The notes: a model not told the origin generated them from the letters alone. Counted from the stretch's first letter, positions 45,662-54,543 are shown. The stretch is DNA of 64,000 bases from Sphingomonadales bacterium 28-55-16 (GCA_002278855.1 NCGG01000008.1:1-64000), one strand, 5' to 3'. Numbers and translations are program-made.

Positions 45662-47329
45662 ATGACAACCATTGCCGCCACAGGTACAGACCTTCACGCG
45701 CATGACCATCATGACGCGGATCACAAGCCAGGCTTTTTCGCCCGCTGGTTCATGTCGACTAACCACAAGGATATCGGCACCCTCTATTTGATCTTCGCCA
45801 TTTGCGCAGGGATCATCGGCGGTGGCATTTCCGGGCTGATGCGGTTGGAGCTCGCTGCGCCTGGCATTCAATATCTTCAAAGCTGGGCGTCAATGATGGC
45901 CGGTAAGGAAGCGTCGCTCGATGAAGCATATCATATGTGGAACGTCCTGATCACGGCGCACGGCCTGATCATGGTGTTCTTCATGGTCATGCCTGCCATT
46001 ATTGGCGGCTTTGGCAACTGGTTCATTCCGTTGATGATTGGCGCGCCTGATATGGCGTTCCCGCGCATGAACAATGTAAGCTTCTGGTTGACCGTTGTGG
46101 CCTTCATCATGTTGCTCGGATCAAGCTTTGTGCCGGGTGGTACAGGATTGGGTGCGGGAACCGGTTGGACCGTCTACGCACCGCTTTCGACCTCTGGCTC
46201 AGTTGGACCAGCTGTCGACATGGCCATTTTCTCGCTGCACCTTGCCGGTGCAGCCTCGATCTTGGGTGCCATCAACTTCATCACCACCATTTTCAACATG
46301 CGCGCGCCGGGTATGACCTTGCACAAAATGCCGCTGTTCGTGTGGTCGGTGTTGGTCACTGCATTTTTGCTGCTGCTGGCTTTGCCTGTTTTGGCAGCTG
46401 CAATCACTATGCTTTTGGTTGACCGTAACTTTGGCGGCGCATTCTTCGATGCGTCAGCCGGCGGTGACCCAGTTTTGTATCAGCATCTCTTCTGGTTCTT
46501 CGGTCACCCTGAAGTGTATATCATGATCTTGCCAGGTTTCGGCATTATCAGCCAGATCGTCGCCACCTTCAGCCGCAAGCCAGTGTTCGGCTATCTCGGC
46601 ATGGCCTACGCCATGGTTGCGATTGGCGTCGTTGGCTTCGTCGTCTGGGCGCACCACATGTTCACCACGGGCATGAGCGTTGATATGAAGATGTACTTCA
46701 CCGCTGCCACTATGGTGATTGCGGTGCCAACAGGCATTAAGATCTTCAGCTGGATCGCGACCATGTGGGGCGGTTCCGTGAGCTTCAAGACGCCTATGGT
46801 TTGGGCGATGGGCTTCATCTTCATGTTCACCGTTGGTGGTGTGACGGGTGTTGTGCTTGCCAATGGCGGTCTCGATGATAACCTGCATGACACTTATTAT
46901 GTTGTGGCCCACTTCCATTATGTGTTGTCATTGGGTGCGGTGTTCTCGCTCTTCGCCGGCTTCTATTATTGGTTCGGCAAGATGTCGGGTCGCCACCTCA
47001 ATGAATTCCTTGGACATCTGCACTTCTGGGTATTCTTCATTGGCGTGAACGTTCTGTTCTTCCCAATGCACTTCCTCGGAAATTCGGGCATGCCACGTCG
47101 CTATCCTGATTATCCAGAAGCTTTTGCATATTGGAACGGCGTTGCGTCGACAGGCTATGTCATCATGGCGGTGGGCGTGTTGATCTTCTTCGTCAACGTC
47201 ATCTGGTCATTGGTTGCTGGCCGCCGCGCCGAAGATAATTATTGGGGTGAAGGTGCGACCACACTCGAGTGGACGCTGACAAGTCCTCCTCCATATCACC
47301 AGTTCGAAACGCTGCCGGTTATTAAGTAA
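45662..47329 (+). CDS. ctaD: cytochrome c oxidase subunit I
   Basis: A 555-residue subunit with 12 predicted membrane helices that houses heme a, heme a3 and CuB and pumps protons. Diagnostic segments are [12 protein letters not shown], the heme ligand region with [24 protein letters not shown] with the CuB His-Tyr pair, and [11 protein letters not shown]. The Glu of the D channel is in G-H-P-E-V-Y. It follows ctaC by 13 bases and is followed by two small hairpins before ctaB. Confidence 0.97.
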   Translation: MTTIAATGTDLHAHDHHDADHKPGFFARWFMSTNHKDIGTLYLIFAICAGIIGGGISGLMRLELAAPGIQYLQSWASMMAGKEASLDEAYHMWNVLITAHGLIMVFFMVMPAIIGGFGNWFIPLMIGAPDMAFPRMNNVSFWLTVVAFIMLLGSSFVPGGTGLGAGTGWTVYAPLSTSGSVGPAVDMAIFSLHLAGAASILGAINFITTIFNMRAPGMTLHKMPLFVWSVLVTAFLLLLALPVLAAAITMLLVDRNFGGAFFDASAGGDPVLYQHLFWFFGHPEVYIMILPGFGIISQIVATFSRKPVFGYLGMAYAMVAIGVVGFVVWAHHMFTTGMSVDMKMYFTAATMVIAVPTGIKIFSWIATMWGGSVSFKTPMVWAMGFIFMFTVGGVTGVVLANGGLDDNLHDTYYVVAHFHYVLSLGAVFSLFAGFYYWFGKMSGRHLNEFLGHLHFWVFFIGVNVLFFPMHFLGNSGMPRRYPDYPEAFAYWNGVASTGYVIMAVGVLIFFVNVIWSLVAGRRAEDNYWGEGATTLEWTLTSPPPYHQFETLPVIK

Positions 47330-47332
47330 CCG

Positions 47333-47367
47333 GCGGCGGTTCGCCGCTTAAAACGTTTCGTACGTTT
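47333..47367 (+). repeat. two adjacent small hairpins between ctaD and ctaB
   Basis: GCGGCG (47333-47338) and CGCCGC (47342-47347) form one stem with loop GTT. AAACGT (47351-47356) and ACGTTT (47362-47367) form a second with loop TTCGT. They fill most of the 48-base gap and could set differential stability of ctaD and downstream mRNA. Confidence 0.45.
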
Positions 47368-47377
47368 GGGAACAGGC

Positions 47378-48283
47378 ATGACAACCGCAACGCGTGACAT
47401 TATTTTGCCGGCAGAGTGGCGTGATTTCTGGGCTTTGACGAAGCCGCGGGTCATGTCGCTCGTCGTCTTTACCGCGCTGTGCGGATTGTTGGCGGCACCA
47501 GGTCATATCCATCCCGTGATCGGATTTACGGCGATCTTATGCTTGGCTGTGGGCGCGGGTGCTTGCGGTGCGCTTAATCAGTATTTCGAAGCGGACATCG
47601 ACGCCAAAATGGCGCGCACATCGGGCCGGCCCTTGCCTGCGGGCAGAATGAATCGCCAATCTGCGCTACATTTTGGAATTGCGCTCGCGGCATTTGCGGT
47701 AGGCATCATGGGCGTTGCCGTGAACTGGCTATCGGCAGGCCTTCTGGCCTTCTCGATCTTTTTTTACGCTATTGTGTATACCATCTGGCTCAAGCCGAAC
47801 ACGCCGCAGAATATTGTTATCGGCGGCGCGGCTGGGGCCTTCCCGCCGATGATTGGCTGGGCAGCGGTAACAGGGGATGTTACCCTTCTGCCGGTCATTC
47901 TATTCGCCATCATCTTTTTGTGGACACCGCCACATTTCTGGGCACTCGCTTTGTTTATGAAGACCGATTACGGCGCGGCCGGTATTCCCATGCTGCCCAA
48001 TGTGAAGGGTCAGAAAGTCACGCGCAACCAGATTTTCGGTTATAGCTTTCCAATGGCCGCAACCGCGATGCTGCCCTTCGCGCTGGCCGAAACCGGTTGG
48101 GTATATGGACTTGCTGCCATTGTCCTGAACATTGTTTTTCTGGCACTGGCGTTTCGCGTTTGGAGAAACGATGCGACCGATGCCGCGGCTATGAAGCCCG
48201 AAAAACAACTTTTTGCCTTCTCTATTCTTTACTTATTTCTGTTGTTTGCGCTCTTTGCTCTTGATCGGATGCTCATATTATGA
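47378..48283 (+). CDS. ctaB: protoheme IX farnesyltransferase (heme O synthase)
   Basis: A 301-residue UbiA-type membrane prenyltransferase that adds farnesyl to heme B, giving heme O, the precursor of heme A for subunit I. The prenyl-diphosphate-binding aspartate motif is [15 protein letters not shown] (about 62-76). A-L-T-K-P-R-V-M-S and [11 protein letters not shown] complete the family signature. ATG 47378 is preferred over TTG 47366 four codons upstream. Its TGA overlaps the next small ORF (ATGA). Confidence 0.95.
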   Translation: MTTATRDIILPAEWRDFWALTKPRVMSLVVFTALCGLLAAPGHIHPVIGFTAILCLAVGAGACGALNQYFEADIDAKMARTSGRPLPAGRMNRQSALHFGIALAAFAVGIMGVAVNWLSAGLLAFSIFFYAIVYTIWLKPNTPQNIVIGGAAGAFPPMIGWAAVTGDVTLLPVILFAIIFLWTPPHFWALALFMKTDYGAAGIPMLPNVKGQKVTRNQIFGYSFPMAATAMLPFALAETGWVYGLAAIVLNIVFLALAFRVWRNDATDAAAMKPEKQLFAFSILYLFLLFALFALDRMLIL

Positions 48284-48435
48284 CCGCACGTGAAGAACCC
48301 GCCTACACGGTTGAACAAACCCAAATCATTCGCAAACGGCAAGCCGCGCGTGCGCGCGTCATGGGCGTAGCCCTTGTGGGCTTATGCATACTGTTCTTTC
48401 TCATCACGATCGTGAAAGTCGGGGGGGCTAATTAA
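48280..48435 (+). CDS. 51-residue single-pass membrane protein in the oxidase operon
   Basis: A short ORF with ATG inside the ctaB stop (ATGA) and TAA overlapping the ctaG start by one base (TAATG). The N-terminal half is polar and basic (R-K-R-Q-A-A-R-A-R), and one membrane helix follows (about 29-46, ending I-V-K-V). Such a small protein is common between ctaB and ctaG in alphaproteobacteria, where it is sometimes called CoxF or a hypothetical oxidase assembly protein; its exact role is unknown to me. The double overlap makes it very likely real. Confidence 0.8.
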   Translation: MTAREEPAYTVEQTQIIRKRQAARARVMGVALVGLCILFFLITIVKVGGAN

Positions 48436-48995
48436 TGGCCATATCCAATGCCAAAACCGGGCTTTTAGCCGCAGCACTTGCGGTCTCTATGGTTGGCGTC
48501 GGCTTTGCTGCCGTCCCGCTATACCGCATATTTTGTCAGGTGACGGGCTTTGGCGGTACAACGATGCGGGTTGATGCTGCACAGGCCGCTACCGTCGCCG
48601 TAACCGACAAAACCATCGTCATCCGGTTTGACGCGAACCATCGCGGCGATCTGCCGTGGGAGTTTAAACCGGAACGGCCCACCGATACGGTCAGTATCGG
48701 GGCAAAGGACATGTCGATATTCCTTGCGAAGAACCTGTCCAACGAAACCGTAACGGGAACGGCGTCGTTTAACGTCACGCCGGAGCTTGCCGGTAAATAT
48801 TTCAATAAAATCCAGTGCTTTTGCTTCACAGAGCAGACATTGAAACCGGGCGAACAGGTACGCATGCCCGTATTATATTATGTCGATCCCAAAATCATGA
48901 CGGATCCGAACACCAAAGACATCGCGGAAATCACCCTTAGCTACACATTCTATCCGGTCGAAAAGCCAAACACGGTAGACCAGGCAGCAAACTGA
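48435..48995 (+). CDS. ctaG: cytochrome c oxidase assembly protein CtaG (Cox11 family)
   Basis: A 186-residue copper chaperone that delivers copper to the CuB site of subunit I. One N-terminal membrane anchor (about 8-28) is followed by V-P-L-Y-R-I-F-C-Q-V-T-G-F-G-G and an immunoglobulin-like periplasmic domain. The copper-binding C-F-C-F motif is at about 126-129. Length and motif set are normal for Cox11. Translation is coupled to the preceding 51-residue ORF. Confidence 0.95.
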   Translation: MAISNAKTGLLAAALAVSMVGVGFAAVPLYRIFCQVTGFGGTTMRVDAAQAATVAVTDKTIVIRFDANHRGDLPWEFKPERPTDTVSIGAKDMSIFLAKNLSNETVTGTASFNVTPELAGKYFNKIQCFCFTEQTLKPGEQVRMPVLYYVDPKIMTDPNTKDIAEITLSYTFYPVEKPNTVDQAAN

Positions 48996-49038
48996 AGCTA
49001 AGACAAATGTTAAACGGTAAGACTACAGGGAATTGACC

Positions 49039-49926
49039 ATGGCGGGTGCCAAAAATCACGATTATCATATTTTGCCACCAAGCATCACACCGTTGCTGGG
49101 TTCGTTTTCGGCCCTCACGATGTTCTTCGGTCTGGTGATGTGGATGCATCCCGAACAGTTTAGCTATGGCAGCCTGATCTTCGGCATTGGCTTGATCGCA
49201 GTTATCTACACATTCTATGCGTGGTGGAGCGACGTCATTCATGAAGCTCATGCCGGTGACCATACGCCAGTCGTGCAGCTTCACCTGCGTTACGGCATGA
49301 TCATGTTCATTGCCTCGGAAGTGATGTTCTTTGTTGCATGGTTCTGGGCATGGTTTGACTATTCATTGTTCCCCGTACCACTTGAGCTCGTCAAAGACGC
49401 GGAAACACATGCGTTTACCATAACCAACCTGTTTGGTCAGGAGGGCGCTGCAGCCCTGATGCAATGGCCGCCAAAGGGTCTGGAAGTCCTCGACGCGATG
49501 AAGCTTCCCTTGCTCAACACGTTGATCCTGCTGTGCTCGGGCACTACGGTCACATGGGCGCACCATGCGCTGATCCATGGCGACCGCGAAGGTCTGAAAA
49601 AGGGCCTGTGGCTGACGATTTTCCTTGGCCTGCTGTTCAGCTGCATCCAGGCGTATGAATATTCAGAAGCGCCATTTCCTTTTGGCGGTTTGAACTATGG
49701 TACCGCCTTCTACATGGCGACAGGGTTCCATGGCTTCCATGTCATCGTCGGCACCATTTTCTTGGCGGTCTGCCTTGTGCGCACCTACAAGGGCCATTTT
49801 ACACCGCAGCAGCATTTCGGTTTTGAAGCGGCGGCATGGTATTGGCACTTTGTCGATGTTGTGTGGCTATTCCTCTTCATCACGATCTACATTTGGGGTG
49901 GCTGGGGCGCACCAGTACACGCCTAA
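49039..49926 (+). CDS. ctaE: cytochrome c oxidase subunit III
   Basis: A 295-residue subunit with seven predicted membrane helices. It has the family residues H-D-Y-H-I-L-P-P-S at the N-terminus, W-W-x-D-V-I-H-E-A, R-Y-G-M-I-M-F-I-A-S-E-V-M-F-F, G-F-H-G-F-H-V-I-V-G and the C-terminal W-Y-W-H-F-V-D-V-V-W. ATG 49039 is preceded by CAGGGA; TTG 49033 is an inferior alternative. The 43-base gap after ctaG is the largest in the downstream half of the operon. It is followed without a gap by DUF983, whose first codons contain a terminator-like hairpin. Confidence 0.96.
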   Translation: MAGAKNHDYHILPPSITPLLGSFSALTMFFGLVMWMHPEQFSYGSLIFGIGLIAVIYTFYAWWSDVIHEAHAGDHTPVVQLHLRYGMIMFIASEVMFFVAWFWAWFDYSLFPVPLELVKDAETHAFTITNLFGQEGAAALMQWPPKGLEVLDAMKLPLLNTLILLCSGTTVTWAHHALIHGDREGLKKGLWLTIFLGLLFSCIQAYEYSEAPFPFGGLNYGTAFYMATGFHGFHVIVGTIFLAVCLVRTYKGHFTPQQHFGFEAAAWYWHFVDVVWLFLFITIYIWGGWGAPVHA

Positions 49927-50313
49927 ATGACCAAAAAACCATCCATAGAAGGGCAGCCCAGCATCGCTAAGGCTGCCCTTTTTGGTCTGTGCCCACAATG
50001 CGGCAGTAAGACCCTTTTCGCTGGATTGGGCCAGTTTGCGGACCGATGCGAAAATTGTGGATTGGATTATAGCAGCTTCAACGTGGGTGATGGACCTGCG
50101 GCCCTGCTCGTTATGGTCATAGGCGCGCTCATCATTGTCCTTGCGTTGATTGTGGACGCAGCATTTCGTCCACCCTTTTGGGTGCATGTGGTCATTTGGG
50201 TCCCCGTCACTGCGGCCTTAACGGTGCTCTTTTTACGCATGGCCAAAGCGGCCTTGCTGGCGGCCGAACATCGCAACCGCGCCAAAGAGGCTGGAAAGGA
50301 TGATGTGTTATGA
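49927..50313 (+). CDS. DUF983 zinc-ribbon membrane protein
   Basis: A 128-residue protein with a zinc-ribbon-like C-P-Q-C at about 22-25 and C-E-N-C at about 41-44, followed by two membrane helices (about 58-78 and 84-104). DUF983 commonly lies between ctaE and surf1 in alphaproteobacterial oxidase operons and is presumed to help oxidase assembly; the mechanism is unknown. ATG 49927 directly follows the ctaE TAA. Codons about 8-19, which include the conserved A-A-L-F-G-L-C-P, coincide with a perfect stem-loop and T tract. The stop overlaps the surf1 start (ATGA). Confidence 0.88.
   Translation: MTKKPSIEGQPSIAKAALFGLCPQCGSKTLFAGLGQFADRCENCGLDYSSFNVGDGPAALLVMVIGALIIVLALIVDAAFRPPFWVHVVIWVPVTAALTVLFLRMAKAALLAAEHRNRAKEAGKDDVL
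49949..49983 (+). terminator. intrinsic-terminator-like hairpin inside the DUF983 reading frame
   Basis: Perfect 10-base arms AAGGGCAGCC (49949-49958) and GGCTGCCCTT (49971-49980), with a 12-base loop, are followed by T residues to 49983 (five consecutive T at 49979-49983). It lies 22 bases after the ctaE stop, the usual place for a terminator, but inside coding sequence for DUF983. Ribosomes translating DUF983 would unfold it, so it could act as a translation-dependent attenuator. Confidence 0.6.
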
Positions 50314-50942
50314 CACGCGGTCTCATTATCCCGACCCTTTTCGTGGCGCTGGCGGTTGCGACGATGGTGGCACTGGGCTTTTGGCAACTGCAACGCCAAG
50401 CGGAAAATGAAATGCTGTTGCGGTACGTGACAGCCAACAGCACAAAACCCGCCATAGCTTACCCACAGCAGGGTCCGGTTAGCGTCAACGCCTTGCACCG
50501 CACATCATCGGTGCAATGTCTGCGTGTTGTAAAATGGCGTGAAGATTCCGGCAGCGATACGCTTGGCAAGACAGGCACACGCTATCTGGCCGAGTGCGTT
50601 ACAGGCGCAGAGGGTCCAGACGCGTTAATTGTTGCAGGCATCTCTGCACGACCAAACCAAAAGGTCGACTGGAATGGCGGACTGGTGCGCGGGATCATTA
50701 CGACCGAACCTGACCGGCAATCGTTGATCGCAAAGCTGTTTGCTAAGCCTGCCATATTGCGGCCGATGCTGGTGTCGCAAGAAGGCGTTGGCGGGCTTCG
50801 TACCGCCGAACCACCGTCGTTGGGCAAAATTCAGCGTAAGATCTCCAACAACGGCTTTTATGCCATGCAATGGTTTCTGTTCGCCTCCGCAGCGACGATT
50901 ATCTATATTCTCGCTTTACGAAAGCGCGTCAGGGCATCCTGA
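50310..50942 (+). CDS. surf1: SURF1 family oxidase assembly protein
   Basis: A 210-residue protein with two membrane helices, one at each end (about 5-24 and 185-203), and a periplasmic middle domain, the SURF1 topology. The N-terminal G-F-W-Q-L-Q-R and the C-terminal Y-A-M-Q-W-F-L-F-A are characteristic. SURF1 aids heme a insertion into subunit I. It is shorter than most family members and has an unusual central part with two cysteines (V-Q-C-L-R and A-E-C-V-T). ATG overlaps the DUF983 stop. Confidence 0.87.
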   Translation: MTRGLIIPTLFVALAVATMVALGFWQLQRQAENEMLLRYVTANSTKPAIAYPQQGPVSVNALHRTSSVQCLRVVKWREDSGSDTLGKTGTRYLAECVTGAEGPDALIVAGISARPNQKVDWNGGLVRGIITTEPDRQSLIAKLFAKPAILRPMLVSQEGVGGLRTAEPPSLGKIQRKISNNGFYAMQWFLFASAATIIYILALRKRVRAS

Positions 50943-50944
50943 TC

Positions 50945-51694
50945 TTGCCGACGGATTTATTGTTTTATCTAGTCGCTGCTGTGGCGGTTATCTTGGTCGG
51001 ACTGGCCAAGGGCGGCTTTGCGGGTCTTGGTGCGGCGGCCATGCCGTTGCTTGCTTTGGTCATGGACCCAGTGGCCGGGGCGGGGATGTTGTTGCCCATC
51101 CTCATGGTGCAAGATGTTGTGAGCGTCTGGGCCTTCCGCAGCAGCTACGATAAGCGCACGCTCATTCTGACCTTACCCGGCGCTGCGATAGGTATTTTTG
51201 TCGCATGGTTGCTCGCCTCCGTCATACATGAAGATGCGGTGCGCGGCTTTGTGGGCGTTATTTCGTTGGTCTTTGGGACATACCGGTTGCTGCCGCTCAT
51301 AGGGGTGCAATTGCAGCTGGCGGGGCCAGCTCCGGAGTGGATCGGAACCGTGATGGGCGGCGTGTCAGGCTTCACAAGCCAAATCGCCCATGCAGGCGGC
51401 CCCCCATTTCAAATTTGGGCGCTGTCGCGCAACTTCCCGCATTTGGTGTTTGTAGGCACTTCGTCGATATTTTTTGCGATCATCAACTGGATGAAGGTGC
51501 CCGCTTATGCAGCTTTGGGCCAGTTCAACCGTGACAATATGACGCTCACGGCCATTTTCTTGCCGCTCGCGATCATAAGCACCATTGTTGGCGTAAAGCT
51601 GGTCAAACGCGTATCGCCTGCGCGATTCAACATCATAATCCAGCTTCTGATGGTGGTCATTGGTGCCGAACTGATTCGGCAGGCAATCTGGTAA
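50945..51694 (+). CDS. TSUP family (TauE/SafE-like) membrane transporter
   Basis: A 249-residue protein with about seven to eight hydrophobic segments and the TSUP hallmarks A-K-G-G-F-A-G-L-G-A-A near the first helix and H-A-G-G-P-P-F-Q-I in the second half. Family members export sulfite, sulfoacetate or other small organosulfur anions. The likely start is TTG 50945, 10 bases after AGGG and just beyond the surf1 stop; CTG 50939 overlapping that stop is another option. No ATG is available near the family N-terminus. It may be co-transcribed with the oxidase genes, but no direct functional link is evident. It is convergent with infC. Confidence 0.85.
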   Translation: MPTDLLFYLVAAVAVILVGLAKGGFAGLGAAAMPLLALVMDPVAGAGMLLPILMVQDVVSVWAFRSSYDKRTLILTLPGAAIGIFVAWLLASVIHEDAVRGFVGVISLVFGTYRLLPLIGVQLQLAGPAPEWIGTVMGGVSGFTSQIAHAGGPPFQIWALSRNFPHLVFVGTSSIFFAIINWMKVPAYAALGQFNRDNMTLTAIFLPLAIISTIVGVKLVKRVSPARFNIIIQLLMVVIGAELIRQAIW

Positions 51695-51701
51695 CTGCGC
51701 C

Positions 51702-52247
51702 CTATTTGGGCGACAGTACCATCAGCATTTGGCGACCTTCCATGCGGGGATGCGCTTCAATTTTTGCAGTCTCAGTCGTATCTGCCTGAACGCGTTGAAG
51801 CAGTTGCATGCCCAATTGTTGGTGCGCCAATTCACGGCCGCGGAAGCGCAGCGTGATCTTGACCTTGTCACCTTCTTCAATGAACTCTGCGACCTTCTTC
51901 ATCTTGACCATATAATCATGGTCATCGATATTTGGACGCATCTTGATTTCTTTGATTTCTTGGGTTTTCTGGCTCTTACGGGCCAAATTGGCCTTTTTTT
52001 GAGCTTCATATTTGAACTTGCCGATGTCCAGGAATTTGCACACGGGGGGATCGGCGTTCGGGGAAACCTCAACCAGATCGAGTCCAACTTCCCCAGCCTG
52101 TGCTATCGCCTCACGGGTATACATGACACCCAAATTCTCGCCGTCATCGTCAATGACTCGTACTTTTTCGACGGTGATGAGATTATTGTAGCGCGGTCCA
52201 CTTTTAACAGGTGGGGTCATGGCGCGCCGGGTCGGCGGGGTGGCGAT
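51702..52247 (-). CDS. infC: translation initiation factor IF-3
   Basis: A 181-residue factor that binds the 30S subunit and enforces start-codon fidelity. The N-terminal domain holds P-R-Y-N-N-L-I and [13 protein letters not shown]; the linker is rich in Lys; the C-terminal domain contains [14 protein letters not shown] and [10 protein letters not shown]. The best start is ATC at 52247-52245, eight bases after AAGGAG. IF-3 genes usually start with AUU or AUC, so that IF-3 represses its own translation. TTG 52253 is only two bases from that site, and ATG 52220 would cut off the N-terminal nine residues. It is not adjacent to rpmI. Confidence 0.93.
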   Translation of the reverse strand: MATPPTRRAMTPPVKSGPRYNNLITVEKVRVIDDDGENLGVMYTREAIAQAGEVGLDLVEVSPNADPPVCKFLDIGKFKYEAQKKANLARKSQKTQEIKEIKMRPNIDDHDYMVKMKKVAEFIEEGDKVKITLRFRGRELAHQQLGMQLLQRVQADTTETAKIEAHPRMEGRQMLMVLSPK

Positions 52248-52255
52248 AGTCAATA

Positions 52256-52261
52256 CTCCTT
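52256..52261 (-). promoter_or_regulatory. infC ribosome binding site that decides the AUC start
   Basis: AAGGAG on the minus strand, eight bases upstream of ATC (52247-52245). This spacing is ideal for ATC but leaves only two bases to the competing TTG at 52253. Confidence 0.7.
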
Positions 52262-52392
52262 GTGATGTTCTGCAGCGCCATTACAGCTAATTTGCCCACA
52301 GATAAAGGCTTTTAGCGGAATCGGGGCTGCTTTTACGCAGTGCGAGGTTGCAAGACAGGCCTAATCTCGATGTCACCGCGCCCCTATGCGGT

Positions 52393-54501
52393 TCAATCCG
52401 CGAGCGTCGTAAGATCCCCAACCGTCAATAATTGGGGCAGAACGCGGGCCGCACCATTTTTGGGAAAATACAAATAGAGCGGCACACCCGAGCGGCCATA
52501 TTTCGCCAGAAAACGGGTGATGTCGGGGTCGCGGCGCGTATAGTCCCCCACCATCGTTACAATGCCGCCCTTCGCCAACGCATCAACGGTTTCTGCGCGA
52601 TCAATCGCAGCGCCTTCATTCACTTTGCATGTCACACACCAATCGGCGGTGAAATACAAAAAGACGGGCTTGCCTTCCGCCCGAAGCGCCGCAAGCCGCG
52701 CCTCGTTAAAGGGCAAATTGCCGTTCTTGGCGATGTGTGTAACGGGTGCGTTCGCTGCCTTGTCCATCGCGACGACAGAAACCAGCGCCACGCCAAACAT
52801 GGCGGCGAGCACCCATTGGCGCGACGTGCCCTTTTTCTGGCGTCGACCAATGTCGAACAGGGCCACTAACAACAACACAGCTGCGACAGACGCGATGGCC
52901 AAGCCATGAAGCCCTACGAGCTGGTACAGCAGCCAAAGCAAGGCAAGCGTGGTGAGCGCCATAGGCACGGCCATCCATTGCCGGAACCGCACCATCCATG
53001 CGCCTGGCCTTGGCATGCGTTTGCGCAATGCTGGAATGAACGCGATCGCCAAAAAAGGTAAAGCAAGGCCAAAACCAAGCCCAGCGAATATCAGCATCGC
53101 CAAAGCTGTTGGTAACAACAAAGCTGCGCCCATAGCTGCGGCCATGAAAGGCCCTGTGCAAGGCGTCGCCACGACAGCCGCGAGCACACCAGTCCAGAAT
53201 GAACCAGCGATACCACCTTTGCGCGTCAGTTTTTCACCAGCCCCAATTCCGCCAATCTCGAAAAGACCAGCAAGATTTGCGGTGACGGATAGCATCAAAA
53301 ACGCAAGCAACAGGACGACCGCGGGGTCCTGCAATTGGAATGCCCAACCCACCTCTTCGCCGGCCGCGCGCAAGGCAAGCATGATACCGCCTAGAACAAG
53401 GCAGCTCAATATGATGCCGATCGTGTACGCCACGGCATCACGGCGGGCTTCGCTTTCATTTCCGCCCATCTTGGCCAAGCTCAATGCCTTCAACCCCAAA
53501 ATGGGAAAAACGCAGGGCATGAGGTTGAGGAGCAATCCGCCCAAAACGGAGAATGATAAAATCCAGCCAAAACCAAGCGCTGGCGGTTGCGTGTCTTGGG
53601 TTGCTCCATTGCCAAATACCGATACGCTGTCACCCCCGGTCGGAATGACACCGGGCGTTGCACGCAACTGAAGTCCTTGCGCGTCGTTAAACCGCAACAG
53701 TCCATCAATCGGTGCCGCGAACGGTTTTTTCACTTCTCCGCTGACGATAAGCCAGTCGCCCGTGCGGCGCGCGCTTTGCGCTGCATTGTACAAAAACAGA
53801 TTTTCGCTTTCCGCGAAAAACCAAATGCTGCTGGCCGCTGCACTGCGTGGGTAGGGAATAGCAATGTCGATGCGTTTGCCGTCGATCGCATAGCGTGCCG
53901 TGCGGTCAAGCGGCACCGGCAAGTTGCTGCGCCATATATCGAAACGGGTGCGGGCAGACGCTTGTATGTCCCCTGTTCCGACGGTCATAGGCACCGAAAA
54001 AGAAGCGCTTTCGGGGACGCAAACTAGGTCGGAACAGGCCGACCAGCGGGCATTGACATGCACATCCAGAGGCTGACCGATTTTCACGCCCTCGGGGATT
54101 TTGAGGTCAATTAAAAAGGCGTGCTTTGCCTTGTAAATATGATTCATAAATCCGCTGACGACCAGAGTCTCGGGTACGGGTGCACGCAGTGGACCAGCGG
54201 TTATGCCCGCTGGCAATTGCCATTCCAGTTCAAGCGGCGTTCCCGCGTCACCAGGGTTAATCCAATAATCATGCCATCCCGCCTTTGGATCCATGATGAT
54301 CGCGACCGTCACCACATCGCCTGCCGCGGGCGTGCGCGTTTCGACGTCGATCGACGCGCGGACATATTGCGCCGCCGGTGGCGGAACTTGCGCATGCGCC
54401 ATTCCCGCAGTGCAGATGAGAAGCAGTATAATCTGGCACAATCGCGCGACAAGCGACCGGGCGGATGTACGCATGGGGAAAAAGACAATTGCGTGGTTCA
54501 T
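52393..54501 (-). CDS. DsbD/ScsB-type protein-disulfide reductase
   Basis: A 702-residue inner-membrane thiol-disulfide transporter. A signal sequence (ending A-H-A-Q) precedes a large periplasmic N-terminal domain (about 40-300) with C-S-D-L-V-C. This layout resembles ScsB more than E. coli DsbD. The central DsbD membrane domain has L-M-P-C-V-F-P and T-P-C-T-G-P, the two membrane cysteines that relay electrons. The C-terminal thioredoxin domain has D-W-C-V-T-C-K. Electrons pass from cytosolic thioredoxin to periplasmic targets, perhaps for CuA maturation or copper tolerance. The start may be ATG 54501 or ATG 54474; the latter begins directly at the signal peptide. Confidence 0.9.
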   Translation of the reverse strand: MNHAIVFFPMRTSARSLVARLCQIILLLICTAGMAHAQVPPPAAQYVRASIDVETRTPAAGDVVTVAIIMDPKAGWHDYWINPGDAGTPLELEWQLPAGITAGPLRAPVPETLVVSGFMNHIYKAKHAFLIDLKIPEGVKIGQPLDVHVNARWSACSDLVCVPESASFSVPMTVGTGDIQASARTRFDIWRSNLPVPLDRTARYAIDGKRIDIAIPYPRSAAASSIWFFAESENLFLYNAAQSARRTGDWLIVSGEVKKPFAAPIDGLLRFNDAQGLQLRATPGVIPTGGDSVSVFGNGATQDTQPPALGFGWILSFSVLGGLLLNLMPCVFPILGLKALSLAKMGGNESEARRDAVAYTIGIILSCLVLGGIMLALRAAGEEVGWAFQLQDPAVVLLLAFLMLSVTANLAGLFEIGGIGAGEKLTRKGGIAGSFWTGVLAAVVATPCTGPFMAAAMGAALLLPTALAMLIFAGLGFGLALPFLAIAFIPALRKRMPRPGAWMVRFRQWMAVPMALTTLALLWLLYQLVGLHGLAIASVAAVLLLVALFDIGRRQKKGTSRQWVLAAMFGVALVSVVAMDKAANAPVTHIAKNGNLPFNEARLAALRAEGKPVFLYFTADWCVTCKVNEGAAIDRAETVDALAKGGIVTMVGDYTRRDPDITRFLAKYGRSGVPLYLYFPKNGAARVLPQLLTVGDLTTLAD

Positions 54502-54543
54502 GCGAATCGCAATGCCATAATCAGGTGGCTGTAGGACAGCGGA

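Noticed and set aside
51698..51712. CGCCC-TATTT-GGGCG stem between the TauE-like gene and infC
   Set aside because: Only five base pairs, overlapping the last infC codons and without a T tract on the plus strand; too weak to list as a terminator.
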